Positions 53,871 to 63,177 of a stretch of DNA of 64,000 nt are shown in pieces; the first letter of the stretch is position 1; each line of letters starts with the position of its first letter. The notes beneath the pieces were generated by a model. That model saw nothing but the letters and a program-made list of their open reading frames with translations, ran no database searches and was not told the origin of the DNA. Source of the stretch: UMGS1781 sp964389545. GTDB lineage: Bacteria; Bacillota; Clostridia; TANB77; CAG-508. Made by a program: the position numbers and the translations under genes. The stretch spans positions 45,495-109,494 of the forward strand of contig CAYMDN010000001.1 in NCBI GenBank assembly GCA_964389545.1, in the 5' to 3' direction.

Positions 53871-53909
53871 AAAAACCTAGCTAGTTTCAATATCTAGCTA
53901 GGTTTTTAT
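53871..53909 (-). terminator. Terminator after gyrA
   Basis: Stem AAAAACCTAGCTAG / CTAGCTAGGTTTTT (14 bp, loop about 9), just past gyrA. Confidence 0.85.
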
Positions 53910-53921
53910 AATTACCTTTTG

Positions 53922-56438
53922 TTACTCTTCTGAATGATTTTCTACTTGTTCTTCCTCTTTGATTTCTGTTTCAGCTGTTGTTGTAATTTTTTCTTCTACT
54001 GTTTCCTCTTTTTCATCGCGTTCTGTTAATTTTTCGATACTTACTACTTTTCCTTCGTTTGTTCTCATTAATGTTACACCTTGTGTTGAACGGCCTAGAA
54101 CGCTTATATCTGTAACATTAATTCTTATTATTGTACCTGTATCTGTAATTAACATTACGTCGTCGCCTTCTTCAACTATTCTTATACCAACTATTTTTCC
54201 TGTCTTTGGAGTTATCTTATATGTGATTACACCTTTTCCTGCTCTTGCTTGAACTCTATATTCATTAAGTTCTGTTCTCTTTCCAAATCCATTTTCTGTA
54301 ATAGCTAATAAAGTTGCTTTACTATTTGCAATTATTGATTCCATTCCTATTACATAATCATCTTTGTTAAGTTTTATTCCGATAACACCTTGTGATACTC
54401 TTCCACATGCTCTAACATCTTTTTCTTCAAATGTAATTGCTAAACCTTCTCTTGTAACAAGAACTACATTATCTTCACCATCTGTTAATCTAACACCTAT
54501 TAGCTCATCATCTTCTTTTAATGTTATTGCTAATAATCCTGTTTTTCTTGCAGAATTATATTCAGGTAATGCTGTTTTCTTAATTATTCCGTTTTTTGTT
54601 GCAAATAATAAATATTTTCCTTCGGCAAAGTTTTGAATTGGAATTATAGTTGATATTTTTTCGTCAGCATCTAAACTTAATAGATTTACTATAGCTGTTC
54701 CTCTTGCAGTTCTTCCTGCTTCTGGAATCTCGTATCCTCTTAATCTATACAATTTTCCTTTATTACTAAAGAATAATATTGTATCATGTGTAGAAGCTGT
54801 AAAGATTTCTTTAACAAAATCTTCTTCTTTTGTTGCAATTCCTGTAATTCCTTTTCCGCCTCTTTTTTGGCTTTTATAAATATCTACTGGCATTCTTTTT
54901 ACATATCCAAAATGAGTTAAAGCTATAACATTTGTTTCTTCTTTAATCATATCTTCTATTTCAATTTCGCCTTCTGCTGCAACTATTTTTGTTTTTCTGT
55001 CATCGCCAAATTTTTCTTTTACTTCTAATAATTCTTCTTTGATAATTCCATATACAAGTGTTTCACTTGCTAAAATTTCTTTCAAATGTGCAATTAACTT
55101 CATTAATTCATTATATTCTTCTTCGATTTTTTCTCTTTGTAATCCTTGTAATGTTCTTAATCTCATATCTAATATAGCTTGTGCCTGTATTTCAGAAAGA
55201 CCAAATCTCTCCATTAATTTTTCTTTTGCATCATCATAAGCAGTTCTAATAATATGGATTACTTCATCAATATTATCTAATGCAATCTTTAATCCTTCTA
55301 ATATGTGTGCTCTTGCCTCAGCTTTTTCTAATTCAAATTGGGTTCTTCTTAAAACTACTTTCTTTCTATGTTCAATATAATGATCTAAACATTCTCTTAA
55401 TGTTAGTATTTTTGGTTCTCCATTTACTAAAGCAAGCATAATAGCACCAAATGTATCTTGCATTTGTGTGAATTTGAATAATAAATTTAGAACAACTTGA
55501 GGGTTTGCATCTCTTTTTAATTCTATAACAATTCTTACTTTTTCTTCTCTATCAGATTCATCTCTTATTCCAGAGATTCCCTCTATTCTTTTTTCTTTTA
55601 CTAAATCTGCAATGTTTTCTATTAATTTAGATTTATTTACTTGATATGGTAAAGATGAAACTATAATTCTTCTTTTTCCTCCAGACATTTCTTCAATATC
55701 TGTTTCTGCTCTTAAAGTTATTTTTCCTCTTCCTGTTGTATATGCTTCTCTTATTCCTTCTCTACCTAATATTAATGCACCTGTTGGGAAATCTGGTCCT
55801 TTTATAACAGTCATTAATTCTTCATCTGTAACATTGTCTTCATCTATAATTTTTATTATTCCATCAACTAGTTCTCCTAAATTGTGTGGTGGTATATTGG
55901 TTGCCATACCTACTGCAATTCCAGATGAACCATTTGCAAGTAATGCTGGAATTCTTGAAGGTAAAACTGTTGGTTCTTGTAATCTATCATCAAAGTTAGG
56001 CATAAAGTCTACTGTATTTTTTTCAATATCACTTAACATGTATTGTGCAATTTTAGACATTCTTGCCTCTGTATAACGATAAGCAGCTGGTGGATCACCA
56101 TCTATAGATCCAAAGTTTCCATGTCCATCTACCATCATGTATCTAAGCGAAAAGTCTTGTGCCATTCTAACTAATGCATCATAAACAGATGAATCTCCAT
56201 GTGGATGGTATCTACCTAAAACGTCTCCTACTGTTGTTGCACATTTTCTATATGGCTTGTCTGGTGTAAATCCATCTTCGTGCATAGTATAAAGAATTCT
56301 TCTATGTACGGGTTTTAAACCATCTCTTACATCTGGTAAAGCTCTTGCAACTATAACACTCATAGCATAATCAATATATGCTGTTTGCATCTCTTCTTCA
56401 ATATCTCTTTGTATAATATTTTCTTCTGCCTTATCCAT
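53922..56438 (-). CDS. gyrA: DNA gyrase subunit A
   Basis: 838 residues. Breaks and rejoins DNA in supercoiling. Catalytic Tyr in 'AAYRYTEARMSKIA', QRDR region 'YHPHGDSSVYDALVRMAQDF', and a C-terminal beta-propeller with the GyrA box-like 'QKRGGKGITG'. AGAGGAAT lies before the ATG. It is separated from gyrB by a 4-kb cassette. Confidence 0.97.
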   Translation of the reverse strand: MDKAEENIIQRDIEEEMQTAYIDYAMSVIVARALPDVRDGLKPVHRRILYTMHEDGFTPDKPYRKCATTVGDVLGRYHPHGDSSVYDALVRMAQDFSLRYMMVDGHGNFGSIDGDPPAAYRYTEARMSKIAQYMLSDIEKNTVDFMPNFDDRLQEPTVLPSRIPALLANGSSGIAVGMATNIPPHNLGELVDGIIKIIDEDNVTDEELMTVIKGPDFPTGALILGREGIREAYTTGRGKITLRAETDIEEMSGGKRRIIVSSLPYQVNKSKLIENIADLVKEKRIEGISGIRDESDREEKVRIVIELKRDANPQVVLNLLFKFTQMQDTFGAIMLALVNGEPKILTLRECLDHYIEHRKKVVLRRTQFELEKAEARAHILEGLKIALDNIDEVIHIIRTAYDDAKEKLMERFGLSEIQAQAILDMRLRTLQGLQREKIEEEYNELMKLIAHLKEILASETLVYGIIKEELLEVKEKFGDDRKTKIVAAEGEIEIEDMIKEETNVIALTHFGYVKRMPVDIYKSQKRGGKGITGIATKEEDFVKEIFTASTHDTILFFSNKGKLYRLRGYEIPEAGRTARGTAIVNLLSLDADEKISTIIPIQNFAEGKYLLFATKNGIIKKTALPEYNSARKTGLLAITLKEDDELIGVRLTDGEDNVVLVTREGLAITFEEKDVRACGRVSQGVIGIKLNKDDYVIGMESIIANSKATLLAITENGFGKRTELNEYRVQARAGKGVITYKITPKTGKIVGIRIVEEGDDVMLITDTGTIIRINVTDISVLGRSTQGVTLMRTNEGKVVSIEKLTERDEKEETVEEKITTTAETEIKEEEQVENHSEE

Positions 56439-56525
56439 TAAAATTCCTCTTTTCTCATATATTTTTTACCTTCATATTATATATGAATAAACTAAATTTT
56501 GCAAGAAGCTTTTATTACTTTTTTA

Positions 56526-57275
56526 CTAATTTACTAACATTCTTACTAGTTCTTTTTCTTCAATTGTTAAATTAAAATCTTTTCCCTTATTTTTTATTAG
56601 TTCATGTAAATTTTCTACTTGTCTTGCCTTTATTAAAGTTTCTTCAAGTGGTATAACCTTCTCTAGATTTTCTTGTATTTTTTTATATTGGTATTCCATA
56701 TTTGTGAAATTTTCTTCTTTATAATATTGTTGCCACTTTTCTATATAACCATCTATTTTTTCAATTATTTCAATTTGATCATCAAAACTCTTTTCTATAC
56801 TTTTTTCAACTTCTCCTAATATTTTATTTTTTCCTTTTTTAATCGCATTAGATGTTTTCTTATCTATATATCCTTTATTTTTTATTAGGTCTATCCCTTT
56901 ATCTAAAACTCCAGAAACAGTATCTATTAATCCTCCACTATCTATTACATTTTTAACCTGTGAAATATTTTCAAAATTTCCTGTTACAATTCCTATTACA
57001 CTTTTACCAAAATTAACCGCGCTATCTATACCTGTATTAATTGCAGATGTAATGCCTTCATTTAATAATGCATCTTTTATATCTATTATTTCATCTTCTA
57101 TAAAATCTGGTAATACATTTCTAAGACCAACATTTACACCCAAGTCTACAGCTTTACCAATATTACTTTTTAAAAATTCACTTTGTTTTTGTTCTAAAAA
57201 ACTTCTCACACTTGTCATACTTCTTTTTATACTTTCATCTACTTGTTTTGTATTTTCTAAATTTATTTTATTCAT
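56526..57275 (-). CDS. Hypothetical helical protein of the VirB4 cassette
   Basis: 249 residues, helical with Gly-rich segments: 'NIGKAVDLGVNVGLRNVLPDF', 'GITSAINTGIDSAVNFGKS' and a charged C-terminal half. No membrane segment is certain. It overlaps the next upstream gene by four bases (ATGA type), so the four genes from 60676 to 56526 form an operon. Family not recognised. It may be a structural or regulatory part of the VirB4 system. Confidence 0.6.
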   Translation of the reverse strand: MNKINLENTKQVDESIKRSMTSVRSFLEQKQSEFLKSNIGKAVDLGVNVGLRNVLPDFIEDEIIDIKDALLNEGITSAINTGIDSAVNFGKSVIGIVTGNFENISQVKNVIDSGGLIDTVSGVLDKGIDLIKNKGYIDKKTSNAIKKGKNKILGEVEKSIEKSFDDQIEIIEKIDGYIEKWQQYYKEENFTNMEYQYKKIQENLEKVIPLEETLIKARQVENLHELIKNKGKDFNLTIEEKELVRMLVN

Positions 57276-58315
57276 AATATCTCCTTTAAAATTTTTTCAT
57301 ATTCTTTTAAAATACTTCTGTTTATAATTTTAAAATTTGTATTTTCTAGTAAAGTATAATAATTACTTTGTTTTATATAACCTATAATTTTGAAATCATA
57401 AAATAACTGTTTAAGTATATTTTTGCTAATGGAAAAGCTATTCTGTTTGTTAAATAAAATTAAAATCTTTTCATTTTTTATATTGTACTTATTAATTATC
57501 TTTTCTAATATTAAACTTGATTCTTTTATACCCATTAATGTTGGTTCAATTAAAAATATGATTTTATTGCTTTTAAGTAAAACTTTATAATTATCTTCAA
57601 GATTATTTATTTCAAAAAAAATGTTTTTATATATTGCAGTATCTTTATCTTCGATTTTTGTTACATGTAAAACATCTAAGTTTTTATTAAATCGAACCAA
57701 ATCACTTGTCTTTTTTCCAATATACAGGCTTATATCGGATTTTTCTTTATCTATCTCTATAATAAGGTTTCTTTCTATTTTATTATTCATTCCTAATAAG
57801 ATAGAAACTATACTTTTACCAACATTATTCGTTCCAATCACTGATATATAGTGGGTTATACCATTTTTTATGTCATTATTTTTTATCTTTTTCTTCTTAT
57901 CTTTTGTCACAAAATTTTTGCTTTTATGTCCAAATTTTGCTTTGTTTGGTAAATATTCCGTCTTTTCTTCTTCTATTTTAGCTATAAATTCATTTTCTGT
58001 AATTTCATTATTAATATAAATGTTATATATTCCTTTCTTTATTAAAAATTCTTGTAATTTGTCATTTTTATTATCTAAAAAAATATATATTTTTGCATTT
58101 TCACACTTATATTTGATTGTATTTATAAATTCATAAATATTCATTTCTCCTGGAAGTATATTACTTAGAATTATTATATCTATATCATCATTTTCTTCTA
58201 AGCAATCCAGTAATGCTTCTTGATATTGTATATCCTTACAGACAATTTCATAGTTTTTTTTATATTGTAATTTTTCATTTAATTGTTCATTATTTAATGC
58301 TGTTACTATTTTCAT
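57272..58315 (-). CDS. P-loop ATPase with receiver-like N-terminus (CpaE/TadZ-like)
   Basis: About 347 residues. N-terminal 100 residues resemble a receiver fold ('DIDIIILSNILPGEMNIYEF'); then a ParA/MinD-like ATPase with 'GTNNVGKSIVSILLG' and 'LIIEIDKEKSDISLYIG'. This two-part layout is that of CpaE/TadZ-type proteins that position secretion or pilus machines. The start is the ATG at 58315 with AGAGGA upstream, one base after the VirB4 stop. An earlier ATG at 58360 lies inside VirB4. Confidence 0.65.
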   Translation of the reverse strand: MKIVTALNNEQLNEKLQYKKNYEIVCKDIQYQEALLDCLEENDDIDIIILSNILPGEMNIYEFINTIKYKCENAKIYIFLDNKNDKLQEFLIKKGIYNIYINNEITENEFIAKIEEEKTEYLPNKAKFGHKSKNFVTKDKKKKIKNNDIKNGITHYISVIGTNNVGKSIVSILLGMNNKIERNLIIEIDKEKSDISLYIGKKTSDLVRFNKNLDVLHVTKIEDKDTAIYKNIFFEINNLEDNYKVLLKSNKIIFLIEPTLMGIKESSLILEKIINKYNIKNEKILILFNKQNSFSISKNILKQLFYDFKIIGYIKQSNYYTLLENTNFKIINRSILKEYEKILKEIL

Positions 58316-58316
58316 T

Positions 58317-60107
58317 TTATCCTCTTTTTTCTTCAATAATATCTTTTTCAAAGTCATCACATTCTACTTTCGTTAGAAAGTGATCCTCTCCAGCAAATAT
58401 TAAACATTCACCTCTTTTTAATGTTCGTATTTCAATTTTTTCTTTTTCAGATAACTTTGTATATTCGCTTAATATTGCTATATTTTCTTCTTCCAATGAG
58501 AAAAATATTTTATTACTTGAATTATTTATTATACTTTTTCCATATATACCATTTTCCAAACTAAATAAATCAGATATATCTTGAGTAATTGCTACACTAC
58601 TTCCACCATATTTACGGATCGTTTTAAATATTTTATATATAAAATTTGCAACGTCTTTATTTGATGTTACTCCTATTAATCTCCATACTTCATCTAAGTA
58701 TATTGCTTTCTTTTTAGTTCTATCTATTTTTATACGATCCCAAAAAAATTCTGTAAAAAGAAAGAGTCCATATTTTAAATTTTCTTCTCCTAATTCATAG
58801 ATATCTGCAATTATTAATTTATTATTAAGAACTATATTTGTATAGTTATTAAAAAATTTTAATGAACCCTTAACAAAAGGTATAAGTTTTGTTTGCATCC
58901 TTTTTGTTTTATCATCCTTACCAAGAATAACATATAAATCTTCTAATATTGGCATATCCTTACTTTCTTTAAATATTGGCTTTATATTGATTTTATCTTT
59001 ATCATTTTTATATAATGATCTATCATCAAAAGTAATACCTTTTTCTGCATAACATTCTATTAACTTTTCTTCTAAATTCGCTTTTTCTTCTTCATCTAGT
59101 TCTCCAAATATTAAATTAAAGAACCCCATTAATCTATTAATTTTTGTTGCCAAAAATCCTTTTTCATCTTCTATTGATTCTTGTCTAATATCTAAAACAT
59201 TCAAAAATGTTTCTGAGGATGGTCCTATTTTTATAGTTATTCCATTTAAACATTTTGACAAGTTTGTATATTCTCTATCTGGATCAATAACATATTGTTC
59301 TATTCCAAAAAGCCTATATCTTAATATTTGTAGCTTTGTAAAAAAAGATTTTCCAGACCCACTTGTTCCAAAAATACACATATTTGCATTTTTATATTTT
59401 TCCTCTTTATATCTATCAATAAAAATCAGAGAGTTATTATATATATTTGTTCCATAAAATATTCCATTCTCATCAAAAACTGATGATGATATAAAAGGAT
59501 ATGTTCCAATTAATCCACTTGTAAGTACATTTCTTTTTGATGCATTTTTTATATCTTTATGGTTTATCATAAATGGTAAGCATGATAAAAAAGTTTGTTC
59601 TTGCCTAAAATTTGATCTTTTATTTTGAATTCCTTCACTTTGTAAAATTCCTTCTATTTTATTTAATAAATATTCTTGCTCCTTCTCTTCTTTTGAGTAT
59701 ATTTCCAAATAAATATATAGTAGATACACGTCTTCATTATTGATTTGAATTTCTTTTCTTATATATTTTGCGTCATTATATGTAAAAGCAGCAATATCTA
59801 TATCTGCAGGATTTGTTTTGCCATCTTTTAAATCAATCCCAACGTTTGCAATATGATATGTTAAATCTCTTATTGTTTTATATGGGTCTTGTTTTTCATA
59901 GAATATTGATATATTCATATTTAAATTTGTGTCTATTATTTTTTTCAATAACAATTCCGTATTTTCTCTGTTATAATTAACAAAAATTATTCCTGAATAA
60001 TAAACATTATCAATTTCAATATATTTTGGATTAGTTATATTTACATATGATGGTGCTATGTTGTCTTTTATTGAAAAACAACCATTTATATTTGTTTTTT
60101 CTTTCAT
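58317..60107 (-). CDS. VirB4-type secretion ATPase
   Basis: 596 residues. An N-terminal VirB4/TraC-like domain is followed by the ATPase: Walker A 'GTSGSGKSFFTKL' near residue 250, 'YVIDPDREYTNL', and Walker B 'KAIYLDEVWRLIG', then 'TIRKYGGSSVAITQDISDLF'. It powers type IV secretion or conjugation. Its ATG overlaps the stop of the preceding gene (ATGA). No relaxase, coupling protein or recombinase is near, so it is not an ordinary conjugative element. Confidence 0.85.
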   Translation of the reverse strand: MKEKTNINGCFSIKDNIAPSYVNITNPKYIEIDNVYYSGIIFVNYNRENTELLLKKIIDTNLNMNISIFYEKQDPYKTIRDLTYHIANVGIDLKDGKTNPADIDIAAFTYNDAKYIRKEIQINNEDVYLLYIYLEIYSKEEKEQEYLLNKIEGILQSEGIQNKRSNFRQEQTFLSCLPFMINHKDIKNASKRNVLTSGLIGTYPFISSSVFDENGIFYGTNIYNNSLIFIDRYKEEKYKNANMCIFGTSGSGKSFFTKLQILRYRLFGIEQYVIDPDREYTNLSKCLNGITIKIGPSSETFLNVLDIRQESIEDEKGFLATKINRLMGFFNLIFGELDEEEKANLEEKLIECYAEKGITFDDRSLYKNDKDKINIKPIFKESKDMPILEDLYVILGKDDKTKRMQTKLIPFVKGSLKFFNNYTNIVLNNKLIIADIYELGEENLKYGLFLFTEFFWDRIKIDRTKKKAIYLDEVWRLIGVTSNKDVANFIYKIFKTIRKYGGSSVAITQDISDLFSLENGIYGKSIINNSSNKIFFSLEEENIAILSEYTKLSEKEKIEIRTLKRGECLIFAGEDHFLTKVECDDFEKDIIEEKRG

Positions 60108-60676
60108 ATTATTTTTAACTCTTTTCTTGCATTAAAGAAAGAATAAATTATATTTTCAACCTCCTCTTTTTTTTCATATTGTTTAACTACGTTACCGCAT
60201 CGAGATAAACATTCTTTTATTTTAAAAAATTTTTCGTTTAAATTATCAGAAATAATTCTTTCAAATTTTCTTGCCTCTTTTTTATTTTCTGGAATTTCTT
60301 TAATAAGAATATAAAAATTTTTTGATGAAGATTTTCTTTTTTTATTGAATTCTTTAATAAAATTTATATATTTGTTTACATACCTTTTTATTTTTTCTTG
60401 TTCTTTGGAATTTATTTGATTTAAAACAGAAAAATGATTTGTAAAATCTTCTTTATTACTTTGAATTAAAATTTGAATATCAAAATTACATGTCTTTAAA
60501 AATGTCTTATAGGAATTTAATATACTTTCTTTTTCTAAATTTGTTTTTAAATTAAAATTAATTGGTTCGACTTTAATTATTTTTATATATTCTATATCTT
60601 TTGTTTTTATAATACCATTTTCAAGAATGTTATCATAAGGTAACCATTCTTGTACCGAATATATTTTATTATTCAT
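60104..60676 (-). CDS. Hypothetical protein preceding VirB4 (T4SS-associated)
   Basis: About 190 residues. Begins 'MNNKIYSVQEWLPYDNIL', then 'ENGIIKTKDIEYIKIIKVEP', 'FNLKTNLEKESILNSYKTFL' and 'CNFDIQILIQSNKED', a block I associate with proteins that precede VirB4/TraC in Firmicutes systems. The ATG at 60676 follows GGAGG by five bases; a GTG six bases earlier is less likely. No membrane segment. First gene of the cassette. Confidence 0.6.
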   Translation of the reverse strand: MNNKIYSVQEWLPYDNILENGIIKTKDIEYIKIIKVEPINFNLKTNLEKESILNSYKTFLKTCNFDIQILIQSNKEDFTNHFSVLNQINSKEQEKIKRYVNKYINFIKEFNKKRKSSSKNFYILIKEIPENKKEARKFERIISDNLNEKFFKIKECLSRCGNVVKQYEKKEEVENIIYSFFNARKELKII

Positions 60677-60850
60677 TCTCACCTCCTTATTTTATTAGAC
60701 TAATTATATGCGAATATTTTTGAAAAATCAATGTTTTTTCATCATCATTTTTCTTTCTTTTTCGACAAAATTAACGTTTTTTATTTGTAAAAAATTTCCT
60801 GAATAAAAAATTTATTAAAGTTAATAATAATATCATAAGGTTTTTATTAG

Positions 60851-61127
60851 TCGAGTTAAGAGTTATATAAGGTTTCTTAAAGTTTTATATAATTCGAGCT
60901 AAGATGTATTATAGCTCGTTTGGGTTATAATATTTCGGAGCTGAAAGTTAAAAAACTTGTATGTAGGTAATATTTTGTTTTTCTTTGTTTATATTATCAA
61001 ATTATATGTTTTTTAGCCGAGCTAAGATTATATTAATATCTAATTAATTTCCCGTTTCAGGGATTGATTATATTCCCTTTGGGAGGAATTCAGTCTCTTT
61101 TGGTATTCTTATAGTCGAGCGAATGAT
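60851..61127 (+). repeat. Four dispersed TCGAGCTAAGA-type motifs
   Basis: Positions 60851-60861, 60894-60906, 61017-61028 and 61115-61127. Each is preceded by an A/T-rich 'TTAG' or 'ATT' stretch. They could be protein-binding sites or RNA modules. Confidence 0.6.
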
Positions 61128-61227
61128 TAAAATAAGTGATTTATTGTTTGCTTATATAGCAATATATATCAGATGAAACAGTTATTTATTTTAGTTTTAG
61201 CTGAAGATTAATATTAGCTTTATCGAT

Positions 61228-61266
61228 AATAGCTCAGGGGTTTAACCTGAGCTATTAGATTTTTTA
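61228..61266 (+). terminator. Strong plus-strand terminator beside the gyrB stop
   Basis: Perfect 11-bp stem AATAGCTCAGG / CCTGAGCTATT with a 7-base loop, followed by AGATTTTTT on the plus strand. The minus strand lacks a T-run, so it does not suit gyrB. Confidence 0.75.
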
Positions 61267-63177
61267 TATATCTAGATTTTTTACGAATTTTGCGTTTTTT
61301 TCTATGAATTCTCTTCTTGGTCCTATGTCATCTCCCATTAATATCGTAAAGATTTCATCTGCCTTTATTGCATCTTCTACTGTAACTTGAACCAAAGTTC
61401 TTGTTTCTGGATTCATTGTTGTTTCCCATAATTGTTCTGGGTTCATCTCTCCTAAACCTTTATATCTTTGTATGTTCATACCATCTCTTCCAAGTTCTTC
61501 TAGATGTTTTTCTAATTGTTCATCTGTATAACAATATACATCTTTCATTCCTTTTCTTGATAACTTGTATAGTGGTGGTTGTGCTAAATATACATTTCCA
61601 TTTTCAATAAGTGGTCTCATATATCTAAAGAAAAATGTTAATAATAATGTTCTAATATGTGATCCATCAACATCGGCATCTGCCATTATTATTACTTTTC
61701 CATAACGAATTTTTGTTACATCAAAATCTGCTCCTATTCCCGCACCTATTGCTAAAATGACTGGATTTAGCTTATCATTTCCATATATTTTATCTGCTCT
61801 TGCCTTTTCGACATTTAACATTTTACCCCATAATGGCAAAATTGCTTGGAATTTTCTATCTCTACCTTGTTTTGCACTTCCTCCTGCAGAGTCTCCCTCA
61901 ACTATATAAACTTCGCATAATGATGCATCTTTTTCTGAACAATCTGCTAATTTTCCTGGAAGTGTTGACCCTTCTAGGGCATTTTTTCTTCTAACTAATT
62001 CTCTTGCTTTTCTTGCTGCTTCTCTTGCTCTTGAAGCACTTATACATTTTTCAAGTATAGATTTTGCAACTGCAGGATTTTCTTCTAAAAATGTTGAGAA
62101 ACCTTCTGTCATTGCTGATTGAACTAATCCTGAAACTTCACTATTTCCTAATTTTGTTTTTGTTTGTCCTTCAAATTGTGGTTCTTTTACTTTTACTGAT
62201 ATTACTGCTGTTATTCCCTCTCTTATATCTTCACCTTGAAGATTTCCATCTTTTTCTTTTAATAAATTGTGGCTCTTTGCATAATCATTGAATACCTTTG
62301 TTAAAGCTCTTTTAAATCCTTCTAAATGGGTTCCACCTTCTATTGTATTAATATTATTTACGAAAGAATATATATTTTCAGAATAAGACGTTGTATATTG
62401 TAATGCTATTTCTAATGGGAATTCTCCTTTTTTCTCTATATATATTGGCTTTTCATGTAAAGCCTCTTTACTTTTATTTAAATATTCAACAAATGAATTT
62501 AATCCACCCTCAAAGCAAAATTCTGCTTTTTTTTCTACATCTTCTCTTTCATCTGTTATATTTATTCTTAGTCCTTTTGTCAAAAATGCCATTTCTCTAA
62601 ATCTATTTTCTAGTATATTGTAGTCATATTCTAATGTTTCAAAGATTGTATCATCTGCATAAAATCTTACTGTTGTTCCTGTCTCATTTGATTCGCCTAT
62701 TTTTTGAAGAGGTTGTACAGTTTTTCCTCTTTCAAACCTCATATTGTATATTCCACCATCTCTTTTAATTGTTACTTCTGTCCATTCAGATAATGCATTA
62801 ACAACAGATGATCCAACACCATGAAGTCCACCAGATACTTTATATCCACTGTCTCCACCAAATTTTCCTCCCGCATGAAGTACTGTATATACAGTTTCTG
62901 CTGCAGATATTTTTGTTTTTGGGTGAATATCAACTGGTATTCCTCTTCCATTATCTTCAACTTTTATTATATTTCCTTTTTCAATTGTTACATTTATTTG
63001 TGTACAATATCCTGCTAATGCTTCATCAACTGCATTATCAACAATTTCGTATACTAAATGATGTAGTCCTCTTGCAGATACACTTCCTATATACATACCT
63101 GGTCTTTTTCTAACAGCTTCTAAACCTTCCAATACTTGAATTTGATCCGCCTTATACTCGTGTTCGAATTTTTCCAT
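61264..63177 (-). CDS. gyrB: DNA gyrase subunit B
   Basis: 637 residues. ATPase subunit of gyrase. GHKL ATPase motifs 'VEDNGRGIPVD' and 'GGLHGVGSSVVNALSEW', TOPRIM with 'VEGDSAGGSAKQGRDRKFQA' and 'IMADADVDGSHIR', and the C-terminal 'QRYKGLGEMNPEQLWETTM'. The ATG overlaps the recF stop (TAATG), so the two are coupled. Confidence 0.98.
   Translation of the reverse strand: MEKFEHEYKADQIQVLEGLEAVRKRPGMYIGSVSARGLHHLVYEIVDNAVDEALAGYCTQINVTIEKGNIIKVEDNGRGIPVDIHPKTKISAAETVYTVLHAGGKFGGDSGYKVSGGLHGVGSSVVNALSEWTEVTIKRDGGIYNMRFERGKTVQPLQKIGESNETGTTVRFYADDTIFETLEYDYNILENRFREMAFLTKGLRINITDEREDVEKKAEFCFEGGLNSFVEYLNKSKEALHEKPIYIEKKGEFPLEIALQYTTSYSENIYSFVNNINTIEGGTHLEGFKRALTKVFNDYAKSHNLLKEKDGNLQGEDIREGITAVISVKVKEPQFEGQTKTKLGNSEVSGLVQSAMTEGFSTFLEENPAVAKSILEKCISASRAREAARKARELVRRKNALEGSTLPGKLADCSEKDASLCEVYIVEGDSAGGSAKQGRDRKFQAILPLWGKMLNVEKARADKIYGNDKLNPVILAIGAGIGADFDVTKIRYGKVIIMADADVDGSHIRTLLLTFFFRYMRPLIENGNVYLAQPPLYKLSRKGMKDVYCYTDEQLEKHLEELGRDGMNIQRYKGLGEMNPEQLWETTMNPETRTLVQVTVEDAIKADEIFTILMGDDIGPRREFIEKNAKFVKNLDI

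Larger units (their letters stand above)
60700..61266 (+). ncRNA. Candidate plus-strand non-coding RNA between VirB4 cassette and gyrB
   Basis: 580-base gap without a gene. The plus strand ends in a strong terminator (61228-61266). Inside are four related motifs [T/C]CGAG[C/T]TAAGAT, at 60851, 60894, 61017 and 61115 (last one diverged), and short hairpins such as CGAGCT-N12-AGCTCG (60895-60918) and CCC-GTTTCA-GGG near 61050. No promoter could be fixed, so the 5' end is a guess. The RNA is a hypothesis. Confidence 0.4.

Noticed and set aside
56526..60676. Complete conjugative element
   Set aside because: No relaxase, coupling protein, integrase or end repeats were found.
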